DNA of 42,614 nt, taken from positions 1-42,614 of the forward strand of contig CANKVM010000012.1 of NCBI GenBank assembly GCA_947487175.1, given 5' to 3'. A model generated the notes under the pieces. It was given only the letters and a program-made list of their open reading frames with translations, did no database searches and was not told the origin of the DNA. The DNA comes from Flavobacteriales bacterium (GTDB lineage Bacteria; Bacteroidota; Bacteroidia; NS11-12g; UBA955). Below, piece by piece: positions 9,562 through 17,065 of this stretch. A program made the position numbers and the translations under genes. Numbering within the stretch: position 1 is the stretch's first letter; each line of letters starts with the position of its first letter.

Positions 9562-10218
9562 TTAACGGTTACCGCCCATGGCGCTTAACATGTTACCATA
9601 AATTGAATTCAAATTATTCAAGTTTTGGTTTAAACGTACCATTTCATCTTTGAATTCACCTGTAGCAGATTCAGTTGCAGCGATGTTACTTAAAACGCCA
9701 CTTAAACCACTAGAGAAAGAACCCAATGAATCAGAAACAACAGCAGAACTATTCGCAATCTCGTTCATGTTGTGAGCAGCTTTAGTTGCACTGTCTGCGT
9801 ATTCTTTTGTAGCTACTGCAGCATTAGAAATGCTTGACATATCTTTTACATTGTTACTCAAAGATAACAAACCAGTACCTAGACTTTCAATCAATTCAGG
9901 ACCAATTTTAGCTTGAGATAACAAAGAATCTAACTGTTGAGAAACACTTCCACCTGATTTGTCTTTTTTCATTGTTGGTTCGCCACCTGCTAATTCAGGA
10001 TACACTAATGACCAATCTGGATCCATATGAACAGGTTCAAATGCAGAAATAATGAAAATACCTGCCTCTGTTAACAATCCAATAGTAAGCATGGCATTTG
10101 CGCCAGGCCAGTGAAGGATTTTAAACAAGGCTCCTACAATTACAATAGCTGCACCGAAACCATACACAAAATTCATGGATGTTTTCCACTTTTTCGATTC
10201 AAAGAAACTTTTACTCAT
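9562..10218 (-). CDS. gldL: Type IX secretion/gliding motor membrane protein GldL/PorL
   Basis: Cytoplasmic-membrane stator-like protein that, with GldM, uses the proton gradient to power T9SS and gliding. The 218-residue product has the family N-terminus (FFESKKWKTSMNFVYGFGAA). Two membrane helices follow at about 15-36 and 43-61; the first ends in FKILHWPGA and the second includes the acidic LLTEAGIFIISAFEP segment. A soluble, Ser/Asn-rich helical C-terminal domain lies in the cytoplasm. A Glu within the second helix fits the proton-path residue known in GldL. It lies between gldK and gldM in the standard order. Confidence 0.95.
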   Translation of the reverse strand: MSKSFFESKKWKTSMNFVYGFGAAIVIVGALFKILHWPGANAMLTIGLLTEAGIFIISAFEPVHMDPDWSLVYPELAGGEPTMKKDKSGGSVSQQLDSLLSQAKIGPELIESLGTGLLSLSNNVKDMSSISNAAVATKEYADSATKAAHNMNEIANSSAVVSDSLGSFSSGLSGVLSNIAATESATGEFKDEMVRLNQNLNNLNSIYGNMLSAMGGNR

Positions 10219-10266
10219 GTTTTTTTTTATTTAGTTTTGTTTTGTTGTTTTTGATTGATTGATTTA

Positions 10267-11760
10267 TTATTTTTTATCCATGTTAGAACGGCCAATGTAT
10301 GTTTGTACACATCTAAACCCGATATAACATTTACTTGTATCTTGGTATTCGTATGTTCTTGCTCCACATTCAATGAAGTAAGCAACATCTTTCCAAGAAC
10401 CGCCTCTAATTACTTTACGCTTTTGAGTGATTGGAGTTTTGCTCAGTTTTGCTTGTTCTTGAGCATCATCACTATGTTCTTTCACATAAACATCGTAGTT
10501 ACCGTTCAAATCATGTGCAAATGCGTTTGTTCCTTCATCCCATTTAGTTTGTGTCCATTCTGATACGTTACCAGACATGTTGTACAAACCAAAGTCATTA
10601 GGGAAATAACTATCCGCTCTTACTGGATAAACACCACCATCGCTTGCTCCATAGTCACCGCGCATTGGTTTAAAGTTTGCTAACATACAACCTTTACCGT
10701 TACGGGCATAAGGACCACCCCAAGGATATTTATTACCAATTCTACCACCGCGAGATGCATATTCCCACTCATATTCAGTTGGTAAACGGAACATTTCGGT
10801 ATTTGGCATGTGGTCATTCATTTCCCAATATGCGTCTTTTTGATAAGATCTCCAATGACAAAAAGCTCTAGCTTGTGCCCAGTTTACACCAACTACTGGA
10901 TAGTCGTCGTAACGTGGATGCCAAAAATATACTCTAGCCATTGGTTCATTAAATGAATATGTGAAATCTCTAATCCAACACAAAGTGTCTGGATAAATTA
11001 ACACATCTTCATCTTTGATGAAATCTTTTCTGTTTTGAGGTTTGTATTTATCTCTGTTTTTGTCAGAAGTTGCAGCCAAAACCAAGTCAAACCACTGGTA
11101 ATGATACTTTAATTTAGAAACATCAATTTGACGTTTTCCTCTAAAGCGCTCTTCACCTTGGTAATACATTTCAGAATATAGCAATTTATGCAATTCTTTT
11201 TGCTCCCAATCCATAGCTTCATCATGGTTGATAAAAGGCACTTCAGGTGCATTTGGATCGTAATCTTCTGCATCTTCATCCTCAGGATTCGGTTTTTTGA
11301 ACAATTCAGCAACCAATTTCCCACCACCATTTTTATCTGCACTAGGAACGATTTTCTCTTTAATATCGTCGTCTTCGTACAATTTCATGCGGGCAATTGA
11401 GTCAATTACATAGGCAACGAATTGTCTATACTCGTTGTTTGTAATTTCTGTTTCGTCCATCCAAAATCCGAGAACGGACATTTGTTTGTTCGGTTGCAAG
11501 TAAGATTGGAATACATCCTGACCACCTTGTCCGGTGTGGAAGGTTCCTGTTTTTACATAAACAGTTCCTGGAGGCTCAGGATGGAACCAAGGACTTCTAC
11601 CCTGAACACCAATAAGGTCTCCAGTGTCGCCAGGTCCACAAGCAATAAAGATAACAACAGCAGCTATTGATACAAAGCGCAAACGCTTGTTTCCTAATAT
11701 CATGTTGATTCCTTTTGTCATTCTCCCTTTAGAGAAGAAACCCATCACTTTACTTTTCAT
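10267..11760 (-). CDS. gldK: Type IX secretion ring lipoprotein GldK/PorK
   Basis: Outer-membrane lipoprotein that forms the periplasmic ring with GldN. The 497-residue protein has a long basic N-terminus, then a lipoprotein signal with the lipobox VIFIAC (Cys41). It carries a formylglycine-generating-enzyme/sulfatase-modifying fold, seen in GFWMDETEITNNEYRQFV, YPVVGVNWAQARAFCHWRS, RLPTEYEWEYASRGG, NMSGNVSEWT and VIRGGSWKD. This is the normal GldK architecture and need not be catalytic. The ATG used lies 40 nt behind a full -33/-7 promoter; internal ATGs at residues 6, 14 and 20 would leave a shorter signal peptide. It is the first gene of gldKLMN. Confidence 0.95.
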   Translation of the reverse strand: MKSKVMGFFSKGRMTKGINMILGNKRLRFVSIAAVVIFIACGPGDTGDLIGVQGRSPWFHPEPPGTVYVKTGTFHTGQGGQDVFQSYLQPNKQMSVLGFWMDETEITNNEYRQFVAYVIDSIARMKLYEDDDIKEKIVPSADKNGGGKLVAELFKKPNPEDEDAEDYDPNAPEVPFINHDEAMDWEQKELHKLLYSEMYYQGEERFRGKRQIDVSKLKYHYQWFDLVLAATSDKNRDKYKPQNRKDFIKDEDVLIYPDTLCWIRDFTYSFNEPMARVYFWHPRYDDYPVVGVNWAQARAFCHWRSYQKDAYWEMNDHMPNTEMFRLPTEYEWEYASRGGRIGNKYPWGGPYARNGKGCMLANFKPMRGDYGASDGGVYPVRADSYFPNDFGLYNMSGNVSEWTQTKWDEGTNAFAHDLNGNYDVYVKEHSDDAQEQAKLSKTPITQKRKVIRGGSWKDVAYFIECGARTYEYQDTSKCYIGFRCVQTYIGRSNMDKK

Positions 11761-11800
11761 TTTGTGTTTTAGTTTCGTTTATAGGTATTATTATGAATTG

Positions 11801-11830
11801 CAAAAATAAAGATTACATCCGAAAATGCAA
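11801..11830 (-). promoter_or_regulatory. Predicted promoter of gldKLMN
   Basis: On the minus strand TTG (11828-11830), a 19-nt spacer and TATTTTTG (11801-11808) match the Bacteroidota -33/-7 consensus well. The start codon lies 40 nt downstream of the box, giving a leader of about 35 nt. It is one of the clearer promoters in the window, which suggests gldKLMN is not dependent on porP transcription. Confidence 0.7.
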
Positions 11831-11895
11831 GTCTTTTGATATTTTCTTATTATTTAAACGTGAATTTTATATGTTTATTGTATGTGGATAATAAA

Positions 11896-13014
11896 TTAAT
11901 CGTTTACCGGTGAACGTTTCATCCAGCGAGGGTGGCGATAAATTTTTGGTGGACGTGGAGGTAACTCAAACGTAAAGCAATAGTTCACTTGTAGTTCGTG
12001 AGTACCATAACTCGTAGTACGTATATAAGAAGTAGTTAAATCATATGAATAACCTACTCTTAATTTCTGTCTAGAATTTGCTCCACCATTTAATAATGGA
12101 GGATAATATCCCAGCATAAAACTAATTGCATCTACACCTAGACCATAACTTCTAAAGTTTAAACCACCTGCATAAAGATCATTGTATGTAACCATACCTT
12201 GTAAATCTAATTCAGGTTTTACAAAGCCACCATTCTCTCCCATAACTGTTTTAATTAACATACTTGGCTCGATAGATAATGAAGGATTTCCCATGAAATT
12301 ATCTTGTTTGTATCCAGCTACCATATATATGTGTCTCGCAGTTGTAATCTTAATTGCACCACTATTACCGTAGGCAAAAGTTTGTGGCACCATGTGCGTC
12401 ATACTCAAACCTGCAAACATGCCATTAAATATATTAGGGTTAGAATAATAGAATCCTGCACCAAAAGATGTTTTTGTATCGCTTGACATATCGGTTGGAA
12501 TATTAGGATCGTTAGGGTCGTGATAACGCAAACCTGCTCCATCTAAAGATTTTGTTAATGAAGTTACTTCAAATCCGATTCTATATGATACACCATCAGC
12601 CGTAGTGTATGCACCAGATAGTCCACCTCTAAAAAAAGTATTGTCTTCATATGCAATTTTATCTTTAATAAAGGAAGCAAAAACGCCACCAATATTTAAC
12701 TTACCATTAGCGGTAGGAATAGAAATTGGTGCGCTAAAAGCCAATCCTGTTGTTTTTGGCGCAATATTTTGCGGCAAATTATCACCAATAGGCATTCCTC
12801 CTTGTGTTTTTAATAATTTTGTTTGGTCTTCATAACCTAACCATTGTTGATGCGTAATTGCATTCAAACAAAATTGATTTGACGCTCCAGCATAAGCGGG
12901 GTTGTACATCAATTTGTTGTAGGTAAAATGCGTATAAGAAGGATCTTGTTGCGCCCTCAAATCAGAGCCTCCAAGCAATCCCAATACTGCAATCCAGAGT
13001 AGTTTTTTTCTCAT
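11896..13014 (-). CDS. PorP/SprF family type IX secretion membrane protein
   Basis: Predicted outer-membrane beta-barrel protein of the PorP/SprF family, members of which are needed for T9SS function or for surface display of particular cargo. The 372-residue product has a signal peptide (about 1-21, ending DLRAQ). The family signature DPSYTHFTYNKLMYNPAYAG follows at the mature N-terminus. Beta-strand-rich segments continue to the end (GGVFASFIKDKIAYEDNTFF, KLRVGYSYDLTTSY). The ATG at 13014 was chosen because it begins directly with the signal peptide; an upstream GTG at 13038 would add eight unlikely residues. It lies upstream of gldK in the same direction. Whether it is PorP itself or a paralogue bound to one effector cannot be decided here. 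Confidence 0.9.
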   Translation of the reverse strand: MRKKLLWIAVLGLLGGSDLRAQQDPSYTHFTYNKLMYNPAYAGASNQFCLNAITHQQWLGYEDQTKLLKTQGGMPIGDNLPQNIAPKTTGLAFSAPISIPTANGKLNIGGVFASFIKDKIAYEDNTFFRGGLSGAYTTADGVSYRIGFEVTSLTKSLDGAGLRYHDPNDPNIPTDMSSDTKTSFGAGFYYSNPNIFNGMFAGLSMTHMVPQTFAYGNSGAIKITTARHIYMVAGYKQDNFMGNPSLSIEPSMLIKTVMGENGGFVKPELDLQGMVTYNDLYAGGLNFRSYGLGVDAISFMLGYYPPLLNGGANSRQKLRVGYSYDLTTSYIRTTSYGTHELQVNYCFTFELPPRPPKIYRHPRWMKRSPVND

Positions 13015-13045
13015 TAGGTAACGGCTGTTTTCTAACACTTAATAA

Positions 13046-13076
13046 CAAAGATGCATTAAATAGAACAATTAAGCAA
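13046..13076 (-). promoter_or_regulatory. Possible promoter of the porP/sprF-like gene
   Basis: The minus strand reads TTG (13074-13076), 20 nt, then CATCTTTG (13046-13053), one mismatch from TAnnTTTG, 31 nt before the chosen start. The mismatch falls in the conserved first T, so this is only a candidate. Confidence 0.4.
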
Positions 13077-13212
13077 CTATTTTTTAAAAATCTATTTAAA
13101 CTGAATTCAAACTATGTGCATATCCAATTTTATAAACGTGGATAATATGGTGGTAAATAATCGTGCTGTCTAATAAATAATTCACAATATTTGTAGCATT
13201 AATTGTACAAAC

Positions 13213-14568
13213 ATGGCCCATATATTAGTAATTGATGACGAAGCTCCAATCAGAGAAACACTGAAGGAAATTCTTGAATATGAACAATTTGACGTAACCT
13301 TAGCTGATAATGGAGACAAGGCTTGGCATCTTATTCAGAAGAATGATTACGACGTAATTCTGTGCGATGTAAAAATGCCAGGCATAGATGGCATGGAATT
13401 GTTGGAAAAAGTTCAAGCATACAAACCTGAAACTCCTATGGTTATGATTTCTGGCCATGGCAATGTTGAAATGGCAATTGATAGCACTAAAAAAGGAGCT
13501 TACGATTTCATTACCAAACCACCAGACTTAAATAGATTACTTATAACGCTTCGGAATGCCATAGACAGAAACAACTTAGTTTCTGAAACAAAAGTCTTAA
13601 AAAGAAAAGTTGCCAAAACGTTTGATATTATAGGTGAAACACCGGCAATTGACAAAATCAAAGATACCATCGATAAAGTTGCTCCAACTGAAGCACGTGT
13701 ATTGATTACGGGGGAAAATGGCACAGGTAAAGAATTAGTTGCACGTTGGGTTCACGAACGATCTACCCGCGCTGCAATGCCACTGATAGAAGTAAACTGC
13801 GCATCTATTCCAACGGAATTAATTGAAAGTGAACTTTTTGGACATGAAAAAGGCAGCTTTACTTCTGCAATAAAACAACGCATTGGTAAATTTGAGCAAG
13901 CACATGGTGGTACTCTTTTCTTAGACGAAATTGGCGACATGTCAATGGCTGCTCAAGCAAAAGTACTCCGCGCCATTCAAGAAGGAAAAATCACCCGAGT
14001 TGGCGGTGACAAAGAAATAAAGGTAAACGTTCGTGTAGTTGCTGCAACGAATAAAAATCTTAATGAAGAAATTGAAAAGGGAAATTTCAGATTGGATTTG
14101 TATCACCGTTTATCTGTTATTTTAATTCATGTCCCTACCCTAAACGAAAGGACTGAAGATATTCCTTTGATTGCCGATAAATTTTTGACAGAAATTTGCA
14201 ATGAAAATTCAATGAACTTGAAAAAATTTACGCCTGATGGATATCGTGCTTTACAAGAAGTAAATTGGACAGGTAACATTCGAGAACTTCGCAATGTGAT
14301 TGAAAGGTTGGTGATTCTTTGCGATGATAACATTACCGGCGACAATGTATACATGTATAGCAATCCTGCCCAACGCGGAGCAGATCCATTTGGTGTTGTA
14401 GATGATTATAAAACCCTTCAAGAATTTAGAGATTGGGCCGAAAAAGTTTTCATCGAAAGAAAATTGGTTCAGAATTCTTGGAATGTTGCAAAAACTGCAA
14501 TTGAAATAGATATTCAACGCAGTCACCTTTACAACAAAATTGAAAAGTATAGCCTAAAACGTCGATAA
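13213..14568 (+). CDS. NtrC-family sigma-54-dependent response regulator
   Basis: Two-component transcription activator of 451 residues. The receiver domain (1-120) has the acidic pocket IDDE and phospho-acceptor Asp52 in ILCDVKMPG. The AAA+ domain (about 138-365) has Walker A GENGTGKE (167-174), Walker B GGTLFLDE (232-239) and the ELFGHEKG block. A Fis-type helix-turn-helix closes the protein (WNVAKTAIEIDIQRSHLYNK). The sigma-54 contact loop, usually GAFTGA, reads GSFTSA at 214-219. No histidine kinase lies beside it. It is divergent from porP/sprF and next to the T9SS genes, so control of secretion genes is possible but unproven. The following gene starts 1 nt after its stop. Confidence 0.93.
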   Translation: MAHILVIDDEAPIRETLKEILEYEQFDVTLADNGDKAWHLIQKNDYDVILCDVKMPGIDGMELLEKVQAYKPETPMVMISGHGNVEMAIDSTKKGAYDFITKPPDLNRLLITLRNAIDRNNLVSETKVLKRKVAKTFDIIGETPAIDKIKDTIDKVAPTEARVLITGENGTGKELVARWVHERSTRAAMPLIEVNCASIPTELIESELFGHEKGSFTSAIKQRIGKFEQAHGGTLFLDEIGDMSMAAQAKVLRAIQEGKITRVGGDKEIKVNVRVVAATNKNLNEEIEKGNFRLDLYHRLSVILIHVPTLNERTEDIPLIADKFLTEICNENSMNLKKFTPDGYRALQEVNWTGNIRELRNVIERLVILCDDNITGDNVYMYSNPAQRGADPFGVVDDYKTLQEFRDWAEKVFIERKLVQNSWNVAKTAIEIDIQRSHLYNKIEKYSLKRR

Positions 14569-14569
14569 T

Positions 14570-15556
14570 ATGACTGCCGAAATAGGAACAGATATTCCTA
14601 AATCGATTGAAATTCTGCGCAATGGTGGCTTAGTCGCTATTCCCACGGAAACAGTTTATGGCCTAGCTGCAAATGGTTTGAATGAAATTGCAGTAGCCTC
14701 TATTTTCTCTGCTAAAAACAGACCTTTTTTTGATCCATTGATTCTGCATATTGGAAACCCGAATATGTTGAATCAACTGGTATCAAACGTCCCTCAAAAT
14801 GCTAAAAAATTAATGGATGCGTTTTGGCCAGGGCCACTCACTTTTGTTTTGCCTAAAACCCCAATTGTACCAGATATTGTAACAGCAGGACAAGATAGTG
14901 TTGCTGTGAGAATGCCAAACCACCCTACTACACTAAATTTATTAAACCAGATTGATTTTCCTTTGGCAGCGCCTAGTGCCAATCCTTTTGGATATGTGAG
15001 CCCTACTTCTGCAGCACACGTGTTTGACCAATTGGGTGCTAAAATTAACTATATTTTAGATGGGGGAAATTGTACAGTTGGATTAGAGAGTACCATCATT
15101 TCATTTATGGATGAATCAATTCCATGCATTCTGAGATTGGGGGGAATCACAAAAATTGAAATCGAGAATATTATTGGGCCTGTGAATGAGCATATTCATC
15201 AAAATAGCAATCCTACAGCGCCCGGTCAATTGGATCAGCATTATTCTCCCTTTTGTAAATTAAAAGAATTAAAAAATGCCGATACTGAAAAATTGCAAAA
15301 TTCAACAATCATTTTTTATTCGTCAGAATCGAATATTCATCAGCAACTTATCAGTCAAAAAGAAATATTGAATTTTCAGGCGCTTTATTTTACCGAAAAC
15401 AATACCGAAACTCAGGCAGCATCTAATTTATTTTCAATTTTAAGGGACCTAGATGCAAAAGGACTTTCGGAGGTCTATTTTGAATGGGCACCCAATGAAG
15501 GTTTGGGATTGGCAATAAACGACCGACTTAAGCGGGCAATGGCAAAAAGAGATTAA
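14570..15556 (+). CDS. L-threonylcarbamoyladenylate synthase (Sua5/TsaC type)
   Basis: Makes threonylcarbamoyl-AMP from threonine, bicarbonate and ATP for the t6A37 modification of ANN-decoding tRNAs. The 328-residue protein has the YrdC/TsaC domain in its first 205 residues (GGLVAIPTETVYGLAANG, SAKNRPFFDPLILHI, FWPGPLTFVL, VAVRMPNHP, AAPSANPFGYVSPTSA). A linker and a smaller C-terminal Sua5 domain follow, beginning near TAPGQLDQHYSP. The two-domain form is Sua5-like rather than the short TsaC of E. coli. It is probably co-transcribed with the upstream response regulator. Its stop codon overlaps that of the convergent hydrolase gene. Confidence 0.93.
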   Translation: MTAEIGTDIPKSIEILRNGGLVAIPTETVYGLAANGLNEIAVASIFSAKNRPFFDPLILHIGNPNMLNQLVSNVPQNAKKLMDAFWPGPLTFVLPKTPIVPDIVTAGQDSVAVRMPNHPTTLNLLNQIDFPLAAPSANPFGYVSPTSAAHVFDQLGAKINYILDGGNCTVGLESTIISFMDESIPCILRLGGITKIEIENIIGPVNEHIHQNSNPTAPGQLDQHYSPFCKLKELKNADTEKLQNSTIIFYSSESNIHQQLISQKEILNFQALYFTENNTETQAASNLFSILRDLDAKGLSEVYFEWAPNEGLGLAINDRLKRAMAKRD

Positions 15557-15563
15557 ATCTCTT
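15547..15563. terminator. Small hairpin holding two overlapping convergent stop codons
   Basis: AAGAGA / TCTCTT form a 6-bp stem around the loop TTAAA, which contains the TAA codons of both converging genes. On the minus strand five U follow the stem, so weak termination of the hydrolase transcript is possible. The stem is short and AT-rich; it may be chance. Confidence 0.35.
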
Positions 15564-16404
15564 CGTCTTCAATAAACGTAAGTGTATTGTCGAGAAGTAA
15601 CCAAAAATCTTTATTTACATCCTGCAAACCATTAATTGGGTGAGAAACCCCAAATGTGTGATTTCCATTTTCAACTGTGTACAAAATACTATGTGCACAT
15701 GCTTTATAAATTTTTTCAGCCGCTGAATATCCCACCGATTCATCTTGTTTTCCGTGACAAACCAACAATGGTTTTGTTAATGAATGCGCAGCTGCAATGA
15801 TATCGTACTTTTGTTTATTGTCGAGATACTCTTGCCAAATAAAATAATTCAATGGCATTTGTTGTTTGGTTCTTGAATTTTCGATATTCACAAGATTATT
15901 ATTCTTCCAATCAATTTTATTGATTGACTGAAACAAATGTTCGTATGAATCTATGGCTGCCCAAGTAACGAGTTTTTTTACATAATCAGGAAATAAATTA
16001 GCAAAAATAAGAACATTGCCTCCGCCCCTACTGTGACCTAACCAAGATATAGATTCTGGATTGAATCCGTACAACTCTACTCCTTCGTTTACAATCCATA
16101 GTGCCAAGGATTCCATGTCGCGAAGTTCTTGGCCAATAGTATTATCGGCAAAGGATTCTAAATCGTCAAAATCTTTGGCAATTACACCATTATGGGAATA
16201 GTTAAATGTAATTAAGGCTAAATTTTCTGTCACCAAAAATTGTTCGATATGCGGAACAAATCCCCAATCTTTGAATCCTTTAAAACCGTGGCAATACACC
16301 AAAGTTGATAATTTTTCTGTACCTGGAATTTCCGGTAAAAACAAATCGACGGCCAAAGAATGACCGTCGATAGTTTGGATCTGAAAAGAAATTTTTCTAT
16401 TCAC
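15553..16404 (-). CDS. Alpha/beta hydrolase family protein
   Basis: Probable cytoplasmic serine hydrolase (dienelactone hydrolase/acyl-peptidase-like) of 283 residues; substrate unknown. The fold is seen in LVYCHGFKGFKDWGF (oxyanion region). The nucleophile elbow is GHSRGGGN, the acid is probably Asp in CHGKQDESVGY, and the histidine is in ENGNHTFGVSHP. No signal peptide is present. The start is GTG, the only usable start codon near the N-terminus, and it lies just 2 nt after the CCA end of tRNA-Leu. No separate ribosome binding site can therefore exist outside the tRNA sequence. It is convergent with the Sua5 gene and overlaps its stop. Confidence 0.82.
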   Translation of the reverse strand: MNRKISFQIQTIDGHSLAVDLFLPEIPGTEKLSTLVYCHGFKGFKDWGFVPHIEQFLVTENLALITFNYSHNGVIAKDFDDLESFADNTIGQELRDMESLALWIVNEGVELYGFNPESISWLGHSRGGGNVLIFANLFPDYVKKLVTWAAIDSYEHLFQSINKIDWKNNNLVNIENSRTKQQMPLNYFIWQEYLDNKQKYDIIAAAHSLTKPLLVCHGKQDESVGYSAAEKIYKACAHSILYTVENGNHTFGVSHPINGLQDVNKDFWLLLDNTLTFIEDEEI

Positions 16405-16406
16405 TG

Positions 16407-16493
16407 TGGTGCCCAGGACCGGAGTCGAACCGGTACGAGTGTTAGCTCACAGGTGTTTGAGACCAGCGCGTCTACCAATTCCGCCACCTGGGC
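16407..16493 (-). tRNA. tRNA-Leu (anticodon CAA)
   Basis: An 87-nt class II tRNA with CCA encoded in the DNA. The 7-bp acceptor stem GCCCAGG/CCTGGGC is perfect. The T arm (ACCGG-TTCGACT-CCGGT) is also perfect, and the D region (GGCGGAATTGGTAGACGC) is typical of tRNA-Leu. The anticodon loop CTCAAAC gives CAA (16457-16459), which reads UUG. A variable arm of about 14 nt with a short GAG/CTC stem is present. The anticodon stem CTGGT/ACCTG has a U-U mismatch at its second pair. It is transcribed toward the hydrolase gene. Confidence 0.95.
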
Positions 16494-16552
16494 ATTTAAA
16501 TTCTAACTTGTTTTTCAGAACGGGACTGCAAAGATAACACTAAAATTTAATT

Positions 16553-17065
16553 TTACAAATCGAAATTGGAAGATTTCTTTTCCCATTCTACTATTTCTAG
16601 GTTGGTTAATTGTCCCTCAATAATTTGAAAACGAATTGCGGTTCTCACCAAATGAAATCCATGTAAACCACATGCCCCAGGATTCATATACATCAAATTT
16701 AACTGCTTGTCTTTTTTTACTGCTAAAATGTGTGAATGGCCACAAATAAAAACATCTGGAGGATTTTGCATCAACATTGGGAGGATTTTAGGATTGTATT
16801 TTCCTGGCCTTCCCCCAATATGCGTCATCCAAAATTTAAGTCCATCAATAGTAAATCGGTTGTGCAAAGAATACCAACCTTTTACATCGGTTCCATCTAC
16901 ATTTCCAAACACACCCCTAATGGGTTTGCCTAATTTAAAAATCTCATTATGTAAAGCTAAATTCAACCAGTCGCCGGCATGCCAAACTTCATCGGCCCAT
17001 TCAACATGTTTGAGAATGCCTTTGTCCCAGTAACCGTGATTATCGCTTAGTAATAAAACTTTCAA
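16553..17065 (-). CDS. Metallophosphoesterase (YfcE/MJ0936-like)
   Basis: Two-metal calcineurin-like phosphodiesterase, about 170 residues, probably cytoplasmic. All metal-binding motifs are present in order: SDNHGY (D-x-H), HAGDW (GD), FGNVDGTD (GN), the middle THIGG histidine and ICGHSHI (GHxH). A physiological substrate cannot be assigned. Reading from TTG at 17065 gives LKVLLLSDNHG, where family members normally begin. No ATG precedes the first motif, and another TTG at 17101 would add 12 residues. The start lies inside the 3' end of the upstream membrane protein gene (26-nt overlap), suggesting coupled translation. Confidence 0.85.
   Translation of the reverse strand: MKVLLLSDNHGYWDKGILKHVEWADEVWHAGDWLNLALHNEIFKLGKPIRGVFGNVDGTDVKGWYSLHNRFTIDGLKFWMTHIGGRPGKYNPKILPMLMQNPPDVFICGHSHILAVKKDKQLNLMYMNPGACGLHGFHLVRTAIRFQIIEGQLTNLEIVEWEKKSSNFDL

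Noticed and set aside
10240-10266. GATT-type short repeats between gldK and gldL
   Set aside because: Only a few simple units in an AT-rich gap; no sign of a functional element.
13186-13193. AATATTTG as -7 box of the response regulator gene
   Set aside because: One mismatch at the first T and no TTG at a suitable -33 distance; too weak to list as a feature.
13015-13212. Possible sigma-54 (-24/-12) promoter between porP and the response regulator
   Set aside because: The best GG/GC pair (in TGGTGGTAAATAATCGTGCT) has an 11-nt gap instead of 10 and lacks the flanking consensus bases.
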